DNA of 64,000 bases from CAZPXH01 sp964591085 (GCA_964591085.1 CAZPXH010000001.1:62001-126000); one strand, 5' to 3'; shown: positions 52,037 to 60,717, counted from the stretch's first letter. Made by a program: numbers and translations. Notes: generated by a model from the sequence alone, not told the origin.

Positions 52037-52380
52037 TTGAGGTTGTCCTCATCCTTGCGGAGGACGGCGTGATGCGGGGCCTTCGGTCGCGTGGGCACGC
52101 TACGGGCGGGGATGAGCGGATGGTAGCGGCCTGTGCCGCGGTTAGTTCCGCGGTTCGCAGTCTCGGCCGCCTGCTGATCGCCCGCCCGGAGCTTGCTCTC
52201 GGCGGTTCGGTCATGCGGGAAGGGGAAGCCGAGTACGATTGGGTACTGCCGGAGACGGCGGGCCCGGAAACCCGGGAATGGCTGCGCGGCGTCAGCGATC
52301 TGGTAAGCCGCGCGCTCTGGGATGTTGCCCAGGACTACCCGGATCTGATCCGGCTGCAGCGCCGGACGCAGGAGGAATGA
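52033..52380 (+). CDS. prp: ribosomal-processing cysteine protease Prp (YsxB family)
   Basis: Prp cuts the N-terminal extension from L27 in Firmicutes. The 115 residues have catalytic H22 and C34 in RGHATGGDERMVAACAAVSS, the family signature with the GH and CAAVS motifs. It sits between rplU and rpmA, its usual place, with a 4-nt overlap to rplU. The neighbouring L27 has no extension to remove (see findings), so the substrate here is unclear. The active-site residues are intact, which argues against decay. Confidence 0.9.
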   Translation: MIEVVLILAEDGVMRGLRSRGHATGGDERMVAACAAVSSAVRSLGRLLIARPELALGGSVMREGEAEYDWVLPETAGPETREWLRGVSDLVSRALWDVAQDYPDLIRLQRRTQEE

Positions 52381-52381
52381 A

Positions 52382-52645
52382 ATGGCACACAAAAAAGGTG
52401 GCGGAAGCTCCAAGAATGGTCGTGATTCCAATGCGCAACGCCTGGGCGTGAAGCGTTTTGGCGGGCAGCTGGTGAAGGCGGGCGAGATTCTGGTCCGTCA
52501 GCGGGGAACCCACTTCCATCCCGGGGAAAATGTCGGCAAGGGCAGGGACGATACGCTCTTTGCGGAGAGTCACGGAACGGTGCGCTTTCACGAGCGCCGT
52601 GGGCGCCGCTACATCTCCATCGATCCCGTAGCGATCGCCAACTGA
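52382..52645 (+). CDS. rpmA: 50S ribosomal protein L27
   Basis: The 87-residue L27 sits near the peptidyl-transferase centre. The N-terminus is MAHKKGGGSSKNGRDS, directly the mature form. AGGAGG lies 7 nt before ATG 52382 and there is no in-frame upstream start that would add a cleavable extension. The remaining VKRFGGQLVKAGEILVRQRG is typical. It starts 1 nt after the prp stop. Confidence 0.96.
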   Translation: MAHKKGGGSSKNGRDSNAQRLGVKRFGGQLVKAGEILVRQRGTHFHPGENVGKGRDDTLFAESHGTVRFHERRGRRYISIDPVAIAN

Positions 52646-52676
52646 TCGCGCTGCGGGTCAGCGGTCCAGCCGGCCG

Positions 52677-53708
52677 GTGAGCCGGTTCATCGACGAAGTA
52701 GAGATCACAGTCTCTTCCGGGAACGGCGGCGCCGGTGTTGTGTCGTTCCGTCGTGAGAAGTACGTTCCCCGGGGTGGTCCGGATGGCGGCGATGGTGGCC
52801 GCGGAGGCTCTGTGCGCTTTCGGGTGGATGACCGCCTCCGCGGACTGTCCCACGTGGCAATGCAGCAACGCTACCGTGCGGCAGATGGAGCGCGAGGCGC
52901 GGGATCCAACCGTCACGGTGCTGCTGGTGCTGACCTGATCCTTGAGGTCCCCACCGGGACCCGGGTTCTGGACAAAGAGAATGGCCGGCAGCTGGCCGAT
53001 CTCACCTACAACGGTCGGACCGTCACGGTGTGTGAGGGCGGCCGGGGCGGTCAGGGAAACGCCCGTTTTGCCACCTCCACAAACCGGGCTCCTCGAATGG
53101 CCCAGCCGGGCGAGCCCGGGACCACCCTCACCCTCAAACTGGAACTCTCAATGATTGCGGATATCGGTCTGGTTGGACTGCCAAACGCGGGGAAGTCCAG
53201 CCTCTTGCGGGCACTCACCGGAAGCAATGCGCGTGTTGGGAGTTATGCGTTCACAACCCGGGAGCCAAACCTGGGGGTAATGGAACTGCGGGATCGGAGC
53301 CTGCTGCTTGCGGATGTGCCGGGACTCATTGAGGGTGCGCACCAGGGGATTGGCCTGGGCCACCGCTTTTTGCGGCACGTGCAACGGACGGCGGTGCTCT
53401 GCTTTGTGCTGGATGCTGGAAGCAGGCCGGATACGGGTACCGTGCCACCGCGAGATGCTCTCCAGCAGCTGGAGATCGAGTTGCGCGAGTTTGATGTAGC
53501 CCTTGCCACTAGACCAAGGCTTGTAGCCGCCAACAAGGCTGATCTTCCGGGCTTTGCCGAAACCCAGGGTTCGCTGGCTGAACTGTCCCGGATAGCATCG
53601 GCTCCTGTTGTTGCGGTGAGCGCAGTGTCCGGAGCCGGGCTCGCCGAACTCCGGGAGCTTATGGACCAGCTTGTCCCGCGGGATGAGCGCGAGGATCGGG
53701 ATTCGTGA
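52677..53708 (+). CDS. obgE: Obg GTPase (ObgE/CgtA)
   Basis: Obg is a GTPase that assists 50S assembly and stress signalling. The 343 residues comprise the glycine-rich Obg fold (about 1-158; GGDGGRGGSVRF) and a G domain with G1 GLPNAGKSS, G3 DVPGLIEGA, G4 NKAD and G5 SAVSG. There is no C-terminal OCT domain. The start is GTG 52677, 31 nt after rpmA. The stop overlaps the nadD start (GTGA). Confidence 0.95.
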   Translation: MSRFIDEVEITVSSGNGGAGVVSFRREKYVPRGGPDGGDGGRGGSVRFRVDDRLRGLSHVAMQQRYRAADGARGAGSNRHGAAGADLILEVPTGTRVLDKENGRQLADLTYNGRTVTVCEGGRGGQGNARFATSTNRAPRMAQPGEPGTTLTLKLELSMIADIGLVGLPNAGKSSLLRALTGSNARVGSYAFTTREPNLGVMELRDRSLLLADVPGLIEGAHQGIGLGHRFLRHVQRTAVLCFVLDAGSRPDTGTVPPRDALQQLEIELREFDVALATRPRLVAANKADLPGFAETQGSLAELSRIASAPVVAVSAVSGAGLAELRELMDQLVPRDEREDRDS

Positions 53709-54295
53709 GGTACGCGATCCTCGGTGGCAGCTTTGATCCCGTTCACATCGGGCATCTCACCATTGCAGAGGAAGCACTGCACCAGCTGAACCTCAGCCGG
53801 GTTTACTTTGTTCCGGCTGGGGAGCCGCCCCATAAGGACGTCTCCGGCGGAGCTAGCGACACGGACCGCCTGGCAATGCTGGAGATTGCGTTAGCTGGGC
53901 GGCCGGAGTTTGTCCTGGAAGACGAGGAGATCCGTCGCGGGGGGGTGAGCTACACCATCACCACGGTGGAGTACTTTCAGTCCCGCCATCCGGAGATTCG
54001 TCCAATGCTCATCATCGGTGAGGACCTTGTTGACGGATTCGGCAACTGGAAACGCGCGCAGGAGCTGGTTGGAATGGTGGACCTGGTCCTGGCTAGAAGA
54101 CCCTCAGAGCGCGATGCGCTGCGAGAAGAATCTCCGGACCAGGTGTTCGCGCTTCCCCATGTCAGTCTGGAGAACCCACCGCTTCCGGTGTCCTCCTCCA
54201 TGATACGCCGCAGGATTCAGCTCGCACGTCCCTACCGGTATCTGCTTCCCCAGGGTGTCTACGACTATCTCGTCCATCGCGGCTTGTATCGGTAG
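53705..54295 (+). CDS. nadD: nicotinate-nucleotide adenylyltransferase
   Basis: NadD converts nicotinate mononucleotide to deamido-NAD in NAD synthesis. The 196 residues have the nucleotidyl-transferase signature GGSFDPVHIGHL (7-18), FVPAGEPPHKD and PVSSSMIRRRI near the end. The length is typical. GTG 53705 overlaps the obgE stop. It leads into the LCP and rsfS genes, an order (nadD, LytR-type, rsfS) seen in many genomes. Confidence 0.95.
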   Translation: MRYAILGGSFDPVHIGHLTIAEEALHQLNLSRVYFVPAGEPPHKDVSGGASDTDRLAMLEIALAGRPEFVLEDEEIRRGGVSYTITTVEYFQSRHPEIRPMLIIGEDLVDGFGNWKRAQELVGMVDLVLARRPSERDALREESPDQVFALPHVSLENPPLPVSSSMIRRRIQLARPYRYLLPQGVYDYLVHRGLYR

Positions 54296-54304
54296 GCTGT
54301 AGGG

Positions 54305-55501
54305 GTGAGCGCACGGGGCCGGATTCCTGCCATCATTCTTACTGTCGCAATAGTGATCACCCTCGGTGGAGCCGGGTTCCTGCTGGTGAGCAGCCTGCGG
54401 AGCAATACGGTGGAGCAAATCGTCAGCCGGGGTGAAGAGATTCGCACTCTCTGGATCCTGGAAGGACCCGAGGGGGACATAGCCTACACCGCCAGTATCA
54501 TCAACCCGGCAACCGGGCGCCTCGCGCTGATTGATGTACCTGCGGATCTGGGCCGAATTCTGCGGACACTGGATCGGGTGGACCGGATAGATGCAGTGCT
54601 CTCCGAGCGTGGCGTGGAAGCATTTGCCGAGGAAGTTGGCGATGTCCTGGGGGTTCCCATGGACCATTACGTTCGGCTTGGTCCGGAATTCCTCGCGGAT
54701 CTCGTTGACATCGCTGGTGGGCTACCGGTTGCTGTGCTTGATGCCATTGAGATCCTGGACACAGACATTCCGCTTCTTGTGCCCGGTGGACAGGCAGTTC
54801 TCGCCGGCTCGGAGCTGGTTCCCTACCTGGAGGGCCGTGACGAAGACACCGACGAGCTGCTGGACCGAAGGTGGAACGTTCTGGTGAGCCTCCTTCAACA
54901 GATGCAGGGGGCGGAAGCGATCCTGGCCACCCGAGAGGCGAGACGTGCCCTTTCTCGCGAACTGGACAGCAGCCTTGAGTGGGATGCGTTCCGCGAGCTT
55001 TCGTCAGTGGTCACGGTATCCGAGCCTGACAGCGTGCTAACCCAGCGAATTCTGGGGCAGTACCGCAGCGTAGACACCGCCTCTGGCCCCGCGGTGCTCC
55101 TGTTCCCGCTCTTTGAGGGCAACCTCGCGCGGGATGTGGTACGGCAAACGCGGGAAGCGCTTGCAAACGAGGCCGCTCCCACGCAGAGCGGACCACGGAT
55201 TCGTCTGGAAGTTTTGAACGGGACAACGGTTAGCGGCCTGGCCCGGCGGACGGCGGACCTCATGCAGAGCTTTGGATTTCGTGTTGTCAACATCGGGAAC
55301 GCACAGCAGCAGGACCAGCAACAGACCGTGGTGATTGACCGGCGCGGGGATCGCAGCGCGGCTGAACGGGCCGCGGCAGCAATCAACGCCCAGCGGATTG
55401 AGGTTCAGGCCGGTGAGTTTGTGCCGGGTCCGGAAGACCCGGAGGTAACCCTGATTCTGGGGGAGGATTTTGATGGACGAACTGTCCGCACCGATAACTG
55501 A
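54305..55501 (+). CDS. LytR-CpsA-Psr (LCP) type envelope protein with LytR C-terminal domain
   Basis: The 398 residues begin with a membrane helix (IPAIILTVAIVITLGGAGFLLV, given in part: about 7-29). A periplasmic LCP-like domain (about 45-260) and a C-terminal LytR_C domain (about 298-390, RLEVLNGTTVSGLARRTADL) follow. LCP enzymes attach polymers to peptidoglycan in Gram-positives. The substrate-binding Arg/Asp residues of classic LCPs are hard to find here (EIRTLWILEGPEGDIAYT), so it is a diverged member. The start is GTG 54305 after AGGG. The stop overlaps rsfS by 29 nt. Confidence 0.75.
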   Translation: MSARGRIPAIILTVAIVITLGGAGFLLVSSLRSNTVEQIVSRGEEIRTLWILEGPEGDIAYTASIINPATGRLALIDVPADLGRILRTLDRVDRIDAVLSERGVEAFAEEVGDVLGVPMDHYVRLGPEFLADLVDIAGGLPVAVLDAIEILDTDIPLLVPGGQAVLAGSELVPYLEGRDEDTDELLDRRWNVLVSLLQQMQGAEAILATREARRALSRELDSSLEWDAFRELSSVVTVSEPDSVLTQRILGQYRSVDTASGPAVLLFPLFEGNLARDVVRQTREALANEAAPTQSGPRIRLEVLNGTTVSGLARRTADLMQSFGFRVVNIGNAQQQDQQQTVVIDRRGDRSAAERAAAAINAQRIEVQAGEFVPGPEDPEVTLILGEDFDGRTVRTDN

Positions 55502-55874
55502 GCAGGCCACTGCACTGGCGCAGTTCCTGCTGGAGCAGCAAGCCGAGTCCGTGGTTGCGCTGAACCTCCACGCCCTTGGGGCGTTCACGGATGTGTTCGT
55601 CGTGTGCACCGTTCGGAGCGCGGGACTCCTGCGGGGCATTGTTCGGCGCCTGAACGAGCATCTCAACGGCCACGAACTGGATCCGGGCTATCGTCTGCGG
55701 GAGCCATCAGACCCCGGATGGTTCGTGGTGGATCTCGGAGCCGTAGTGCTCCACCTCTTTGATCCTGCGAAACGAGACTTCTACGATCTGGAGCGCATCT
55801 GGTTTGAGGCGCCGGTCATCTGGGAGTCTCCAGACCGCAAGGGCAGCGGCGTAACCGGAGGGGCCGATACTTGA
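55473..55874 (+). CDS. rsfS: ribosomal silencing factor RsfS
   Basis: RsfS binds L14 on the large subunit and blocks joining of the subunits when nutrients are scarce. The 133 residues carry the family marks VVALNLHALGAFTDVFVVCT, DPGWFVVDLGAVVLHLFDP and RDFYDLERIW. ATG 55473 is used since GGAGG lies 6 nt upstream. The gene starts inside the end of the LCP gene. A 64-nt gap separates it from spoVG. Confidence 0.93.
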   Translation: MDELSAPITEQATALAQFLLEQQAESVVALNLHALGAFTDVFVVCTVRSAGLLRGIVRRLNEHLNGHELDPGYRLREPSDPGWFVVDLGAVVLHLFDPAKRDFYDLERIWFEAPVIWESPDRKGSGVTGGADT

Positions 55875-55938
55875 ACATGGCCGTGCATGGGCTATGCTGG
55901 TTTACTCTGACGGGCCTATTGACGGGCAAGGGGTGGGC

Positions 55939-56223
55939 ATGCACATTACCGAAGTTCGAATCAGGCCCGTTGAGGCCGACGAAAAGCTGCGAGCGTACGT
56001 GACCGTCACCTTCGACCAGTGCTTTGTTGTCCACAACATGAAGGTCATTGCCGGGGTGGAGGGATTGTTCGTCGCCATGCCGAGTCGTCGTGTCCGAAGC
56101 GGTGAATTCCGGGACGTGGTGCATCCGATCACCTCGTCCTTTCGGGAAGAGCTTGAGGATCGGATCCTGGAAGCCTACCGGGAGCGCCTGGCCGAACCCA
56201 ATGGGACGTCGCCAAGCGGTTAA
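55939..56223 (+). CDS. spoVG: SpoVG family nucleic-acid-binding regulator
   Basis: SpoVG is a small dimeric DNA/RNA-binding protein found in Firmicutes and spirochaetes; in Borrelia it binds DNA and RNA and affects gene expression. The 94 residues start MHITEVRIRPVEADEKLRAY and contain VTFDQCFVVHNMKVI and MPSRRVRSGEFRDVVHP, all conserved. ATG 55939 is preceded by AAGGGGTGG; an in-frame ATG at 55894 lacks a site. The last seven codons and the stop lie inside the 5' half of a tRNA-Gln gene, which is unusual. Confidence 0.95.
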   Translation: MHITEVRIRPVEADEKLRAYVTVTFDQCFVVHNMKVIAGVEGLFVAMPSRRVRSGEFRDVVHPITSSFREELEDRILEAYRERLAEPNGTSPSG

Positions 56224-56274
56224 GGCACCGGGTTTTGGTCCCGGCATACGCAGGTTCGAATCCTGCCGTCCCAG
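56202..56274 (+). tRNA. tRNA-Gln (anticodon TTG), overlapping the spoVG 3' end
   Basis: Acceptor TGGGACG/CGTCCCA with discriminator G; anticodon stem CCGGG/CCCGG around TTTTGGT (anticodon TTG, reading CAA); T-arm GCAGG TTCGAAT CCTGC. CCA is not encoded. The first 22 nt also encode the end of SpoVG. It is on the same strand, so one transcript must serve both. Confidence 0.94.
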
Positions 56275-56307
56275 GTCAAGGACCTTTGAGAGAAAGGAAG
56301 TGCAGAT

Positions 56308-56925
56308 ATGAAGAAGCAGGCATTGACCGCAGAGGCCCGAACGGACCGGGGCACTGCAGCTGCGCGGAAGCTCCGCCGGGAAGGCAGCATCCCCGCCGTG
56401 ATCTACGGCCACAGTGAGGCCACCAGCGTCTCCATCAACGCGCGGGAATGGCATAAGGCATTCAAGGTGGTGTCGGAGAACACCCTGATCGCGCTGAGTG
56501 TTGGCGATCAGAGCTATGACGTGTTGGTGAAGGACTATCAGGAAGACCTTCGCTCCGGAACCATTCGTCACATAGACTTCTACGAGATTGAGCGCGGAAA
56601 GGCGCTGCACACCCACGTACCGGTACATCTGGTAGGGCAGGCAATTGGAGTGCGAGAGGGCGGCGTGCTTGAGCATGGTCTTCACGAACTGGAGATTGAG
56701 TGCCTGCCCAAAGATATTCCGGAGATTTTTGAGGTTGCCATTGCAGACCTTCAATCCGGGCACTCCATTCACGTCTCTGATATTCCTGCTCCTGATGGCG
56801 TCCGCATCCTCAATAACCCGGAGCAGGTGATTGCTTCCGTGACAACGGTGAAAGCTGAGGCTGTTGCAGGCGAGCAAGCGGAAGCCGATCTGGACGTTGA
56901 AGAACAAACGCAAGACGAAGACTAG
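56308..56925 (+). CDS. rplY: 50S ribosomal protein L25/Ctc (TL5 type)
   Basis: This 5S rRNA-binding protein of the large subunit has 205 residues. The N-terminal L25 domain (about 1-95) contains RTDRGTAAARKLRREGSIPA (given in part) and VIYGHSEATSVSI. The C-terminal TL5 beta domain (about 96-185) has HVPVHLVGQAIGVREGGVLE, and an acidic tail follows. The two-domain form is the Ctc/TL5 type, not the short E. coli L25. GAAAGGAAG lies before ATG 56308. The pth gene follows 4 nt after its stop. Confidence 0.93.
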   Translation: MKKQALTAEARTDRGTAAARKLRREGSIPAVIYGHSEATSVSINAREWHKAFKVVSENTLIALSVGDQSYDVLVKDYQEDLRSGTIRHIDFYEIERGKALHTHVPVHLVGQAIGVREGGVLEHGLHELEIECLPKDIPEIFEVAIADLQSGHSIHVSDIPAPDGVRILNNPEQVIASVTTVKAEAVAGEQAEADLDVEEQTQDED

Positions 56926-56929
56926 ACCC

Positions 56930-57496
56930 GTGCTTTTCCTTGGCCTGGGGAATCCAGGCCATCGGTACGCGGAGACCCGCCACAACGTGGGTTTCTGGCT
57001 TGCAGATGAAACGGCCAGACTTCTCGGGCTGCGTTTCAGAAAACCGTTTCTTCGTCCGCTCCTGCTCACCGTTGGCTTGGATCCGTCGGTGCGCATTGCC
57101 AAGCCGATGACCTACATGAACAACAGCGGTGACGTTGTACCCTGGCTGCTGAACAAGACTGGCTGCGAGCCGACCAGCCTCGTTGTGCTGGTGGATAACA
57201 TGGACCTAAAGCCCGGCGAGTTCCGGATTCGTTACTCCCGGAGTGCCGGCGGGCAGAATGGAATCCGGAGCATCCTGGAGTCCATCGGTCCCGGGTTCCT
57301 TCGGCTATCGATCGGAATCGGGCGGCCTCCGCGGGACGAAAGTCCCGTACAGTGGGTGCTCGGCCGACCGCGTGGGGACGACTCCGCAGCCATTGAGGCG
57401 GCCGTCCTGCGCGCCGCCCGTGTGCTTTCTCACAGTGATCCCGGTGACCTCCCTTCCATTATCAATGCCATCAACGCCGTCGGCTCGCCCGGCTGA
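56930..57496 (+). CDS. pth: peptidyl-tRNA hydrolase
   Basis: Pth frees tRNA from dropped-off peptidyl-tRNA. The 188 residues have FLGLGNPGHRYAETRHNVGF (catalytic His in TRHNVG), KPMTYMNNSG (Asn) and VLVDNMDLKPG (Asp). The length matches E. coli Pth (194). The start is GTG 56930, just before the conserved FLGLGNPG; an in-frame ATG at 56864 would overlap the L25 gene and add a basic, non-conserved stretch. It sits in the usual L25-pth-tilS-ftsH order. The 3' end overlaps tilS by 32 nt. Confidence 0.94.
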   Translation: MLFLGLGNPGHRYAETRHNVGFWLADETARLLGLRFRKPFLRPLLLTVGLDPSVRIAKPMTYMNNSGDVVPWLLNKTGCEPTSLVVLVDNMDLKPGEFRIRYSRSAGGQNGIRSILESIGPGFLRLSIGIGRPPRDESPVQWVLGRPRGDDSAAIEAAVLRAARVLSHSDPGDLPSIINAINAVGSPG

Positions 57497-58808
57497 ACCC
57501 CTCAGGCTTCCCGCAGGGCGAGTTCTCATTGCCTGCTCCGGGGGTGCTGACAGCCTCGGACTCGCCGCGCTGGCAGCCGCCGGATCAGAAGCACGCCGCC
57601 TTGTGCTGTGCTATGTAGATCATGGGCTCCGGTCCCTGGCGGAGCGGCTGGCCGACATTGCCGCCGTTCGGCGTGCGGCCGAGTGCCTCAGTCTTCCCCT
57701 GTACATCTGCACCGCGCCGCTTCGGTCGCAGAACGGCGCGGGGCCCGAGGACAGCGCTCGCCGCGTACGGTACGCCGCCCTTGAGTGGCTACGGCATCGT
57801 CTGGGGTGTTCCTGGATTGCTACCGCTCACCACCAGCAGGATCAACTGGAGACCCTCCTGATGCGGCTTGCGGACGGCGCACCCCCGGACGCGTTCGGCG
57901 GAATCCCCTCCCTGCAGGGGCACGTCATTCGGCCGGTACTGGACCGAAGCCCTGCAGAACTTGCGGATGCCGCAGCGGAGCGGGGGCTCCGGTCCTCGTA
58001 TGATTCTACCAACCGGGACCAAGGGCTACGCCGAAATCGAGTGCGAGCGGGGATCGGGCAACAGTTAGAGGATGAGTTGGTCAAACACTCAATGAGCTTT
58101 GCCTCCGGAAGGGAGTCGGCACGGAAAAGCGCGGAATCCGCGGCTGCGTGGATTCGCCGGTCTGTCCCCTGGAAACAATGGCCCCTCCCGCTGTCCTCCG
58201 GGCAACTGCTTCCCGGACTTGTGCCGCAATGGCGCGAGCTGGCGCTGAAATCCCTGCTCAAGCTCCCCCGCGGGCTTCGTATCCGCGCCCTCCTCATGGC
58301 CCTGCAGGACTGCGTTGGCGGTTTCCGAGTGCCGTGGGGTCACCTGGAACGCCTCCTGGACGAGCTTGGGCCGGAGACGCGGGAAATCGGGCCGCTTGTG
58401 GTCCGCATCTCTTCCGGCTGGCTACAGCTGTTTCCCCGGGACTTGCCCGCCGAGCCCGCTGATGCCTGGCAGACAAGCCTGGAAGATCTGCCTCAGTGGG
58501 GCTGGTATTGCCTTCCGCTGCGGGCTCACGCCCGGAGTCCGTTGCGCCTGCGTCCTGCCCTCCCGGGTGACAGGATTCCCTGCGCGGGCGGGACCCGCCT
58601 GCTGGGTGATGTGTGCCGTGATCTGGGAATTCCTCCCGCGCTTCGGAGGCTGGTTCCGGTGCTTGAAGCAGCCGGCAGACCGGTGCTGGCATATACGGCC
58701 GCCCTTGGACGGCAGTATCCTTTGCCTCAGGCGCAGCGGGCGCGTGCGGCAGAGTCAAGTGAGAGGGAAGATGCTTCCTGGTTCTGTCTGCGCATCCTGG
58801 CGTGGTAG
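57465..58808 (+). CDS. tilS: tRNA(Ile)-lysidine synthetase
   Basis: TilS turns C34 of tRNA-Ile(CAU) into lysidine so it reads AUA. The 447 residues have the PP-loop SGGADS (about 26-31), YVDHGLRS and the second motif ATAHHQQDQLETLLMRL. A C-terminal domain follows (about 355-447, PLRLRPALPGDRIPC). ATG 57465 is the nearest start before the PP-loop and overlaps pth by 32 nt. It is followed by ftsH, a common pairing. Upstream in-frame codons lie inside pth and are not part of it. Confidence 0.93.
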   Translation: MPSTPSARPAEPLRLPAGRVLIACSGGADSLGLAALAAAGSEARRLVLCYVDHGLRSLAERLADIAAVRRAAECLSLPLYICTAPLRSQNGAGPEDSARRVRYAALEWLRHRLGCSWIATAHHQQDQLETLLMRLADGAPPDAFGGIPSLQGHVIRPVLDRSPAELADAAAERGLRSSYDSTNRDQGLRRNRVRAGIGQQLEDELVKHSMSFASGRESARKSAESAAAWIRRSVPWKQWPLPLSSGQLLPGLVPQWRELALKSLLKLPRGLRIRALLMALQDCVGGFRVPWGHLERLLDELGPETREIGPLVVRISSGWLQLFPRDLPAEPADAWQTSLEDLPQWGWYCLPLRAHARSPLRLRPALPGDRIPCAGGTRLLGDVCRDLGIPPALRRLVPVLEAAGRPVLAYTAALGRQYPLPQAQRARAAESSEREDASWFCLRILAW

Positions 58809-58827
58809 ATTCAAAAGCGACAAGCGA

Positions 58828-60717
58828 ATGCAGAACGGACAGCCTGACGGCAATCGGAACGGACGGGACCCGGATAAACCGGGCCTGGACTTCCGCAACA
58901 ATCGATTTTCCCTCGTCGCGCTTGCGGGCATCCTGCTTGTGGTAATCATCCTCGCTATCAACGGAGGTACGCCCTCCGGCCCGGAGATCACTTACAGCGA
59001 CTTTCTTCAACGCGTGGAAAACGGCGAGGTGTCCAGGGTCACGATTGTCGGCGAGCGGCTGATCCGTGGTCAGATGCGCAGCACAACCGGTGGCTTTGCC
59101 GGATTTGTGAGCTACATCCCGTACTTCCACCCCGAACTCACGGACCTGCTGATTCAGAACAACGTCCGGGTAGCCGGGGAGCAGGCACGTCGATCAGTCC
59201 TAGAGATCATTCTAACCCTGTCTCCCGCCATCATCGGAATCCTGCTCATCTGGTTCATTGTGCGCCAGATGCAGGGGACCGGGAACCGCGCGTTCAGCTT
59301 CGGGCGCAGTAAGGCCCGCAAGTATGACGAAAGCCAGCGGCGCATCACCTTCGCTGACGTCGCGGGCCAGGAAGAGGCCAAGTACGAGCTGCAGGAGGTT
59401 GTCGAGTTTCTCAAGAACCCGGCGCGGTTCCAGCGCATCGGCGCAAGAATCCCCAAGGGAGTGCTCCTTGTGGGAATGCCGGGTACCGGCAAGACCCTGC
59501 TCGCAAGGGCGGCTGCCGGAGAAGCCGGCGTCAACTTTTTTCACATGAGCGGGTCCGACTTTGTAGAGATGTTCGTCGGCGTCGGGGCATCCCGCGTTCG
59601 GGATCTCTTTGACCAGGGCCGCAAGAACTCACCGTGTATTCTCTTCATCGATGAGCTGGACGCCGTCGGGCGCACGAGGGGCGCGGGTTATGGCGGCGGA
59701 CACGACGAGCGTGAACAGACGCTCAACCAGATGCTGGTTGAGATGGACGGCTTTGATACCGTCGAGGGTGTTATTGTTCTTGCGGCCACCAATCGGCCGG
59801 ACGTGCTGGATCCGGCTCTGCTGCGTCCGGGGCGCTTTGATCGCCAGATTGTTGTGGATATGCCGGATGTCCGCGAGCGGGAGTCCATTCTGCGCCTCCA
59901 CGGCGGCCGAATTCCGCTTGCCGCAGACGTAGACGTAAAGCGGATTGCCAGGGCAACGCCAGGCACCAGCGGCGCGGATCTCGCAAACATCGTGAATGAG
60001 GCGGCGCTGTACGCTGCCCGGAAGGGACGCGAGCGGGTTGCGATGGCTGACTTTGAGGAAGCTCGCGACAAAATCCTCATGGGCGCTGCGCGCGCGTCCC
60101 GCCTCATCAGCCGGGACGAAAAGTGGAAGACTGCGGTGCATGAGGCCGGTCATGCGCTATTGCACTATTTCCTTCCCAACGCTGATCCCCTGCACAAGGT
60201 AACGGTCGTCCCGAGGGGTCGCGCTCTTGGCGTGGCCTTCAGCCTGCCGGAGAACGATCAGTACACCATGACGCGGGGCTACCTGGAGGATCGCATCCGC
60301 ATAGCCTACGGCGGATACATCGCAGAGAAACTGTTCTTTGGTGAGACCTCCACCGGTACGCAGAACGACTTGCAGCAGGTAACCGATATGGCACGACGAA
60401 TGGTTACGGAGTGGGGAATGAGCGAGATCGGTCCTATCGCGTTTGGGCAGGAGGAAGAGCCCATCTTCCTTGGTCGCGAGATCGCACGCCACAAGGACTA
60501 CTCCGAGGACACATCCCGCAACATTGACTCCGAAATCCGGTCCCTCCTAAGCCGCTGCTACGCCGACGCTGAGGCCATCATCACCGAACGAAAGGAAGCG
60601 CTTCAGGCTGTAGCGGAAGCCCTGGTTGAGCGGGAAACACTTTCGGACGACGAGGTCCGCCGAATTGTCGGCCTCCCGCCCGTTGGGGAAGGATCTGATG
60701 CGGAGACCGCCTCGTAG
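58828..60717 (+). CDS. ftsH: ATP-dependent zinc metalloprotease FtsH
   Basis: FtsH is a membrane hexamer that pulls out and degrades membrane and short-lived proteins. The 629 residues show TM1 (about 28-44), a periplasmic domain (45-122) and TM2 (about 124-146). The AAA domain has Walker A GMPGTGKT (216-223), Walker B LFIDELD and the second region of homology ATNRPDVLDPALLRPGRFD. The M41 site HEAGH is at 438-442. ATG 58828 follows tilS by 19 nt; no strong ribosome site is seen. The 3' end overlaps the next gene by 20 nt. Confidence 0.96.
   Translation: MQNGQPDGNRNGRDPDKPGLDFRNNRFSLVALAGILLVVIILAINGGTPSGPEITYSDFLQRVENGEVSRVTIVGERLIRGQMRSTTGGFAGFVSYIPYFHPELTDLLIQNNVRVAGEQARRSVLEIILTLSPAIIGILLIWFIVRQMQGTGNRAFSFGRSKARKYDESQRRITFADVAGQEEAKYELQEVVEFLKNPARFQRIGARIPKGVLLVGMPGTGKTLLARAAAGEAGVNFFHMSGSDFVEMFVGVGASRVRDLFDQGRKNSPCILFIDELDAVGRTRGAGYGGGHDEREQTLNQMLVEMDGFDTVEGVIVLAATNRPDVLDPALLRPGRFDRQIVVDMPDVRERESILRLHGGRIPLAADVDVKRIARATPGTSGADLANIVNEAALYAARKGRERVAMADFEEARDKILMGAARASRLISRDEKWKTAVHEAGHALLHYFLPNADPLHKVTVVPRGRALGVAFSLPENDQYTMTRGYLEDRIRIAYGGYIAEKLFFGETSTGTQNDLQQVTDMARRMVTEWGMSEIGPIAFGQEEEPIFLGREIARHKDYSEDTSRNIDSEIRSLLSRCYADAEAIITERKEALQAVAEALVERETLSDDEVRRIVGLPPVGEGSDAETAS

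Noticed and set aside
55816..57102. 428-codon minus-strand frame across spoVG, the tRNA and the L25 gene
   Set aside because: It crosses a clear tRNA and three conserved plus-strand genes; its sequence matches no family.
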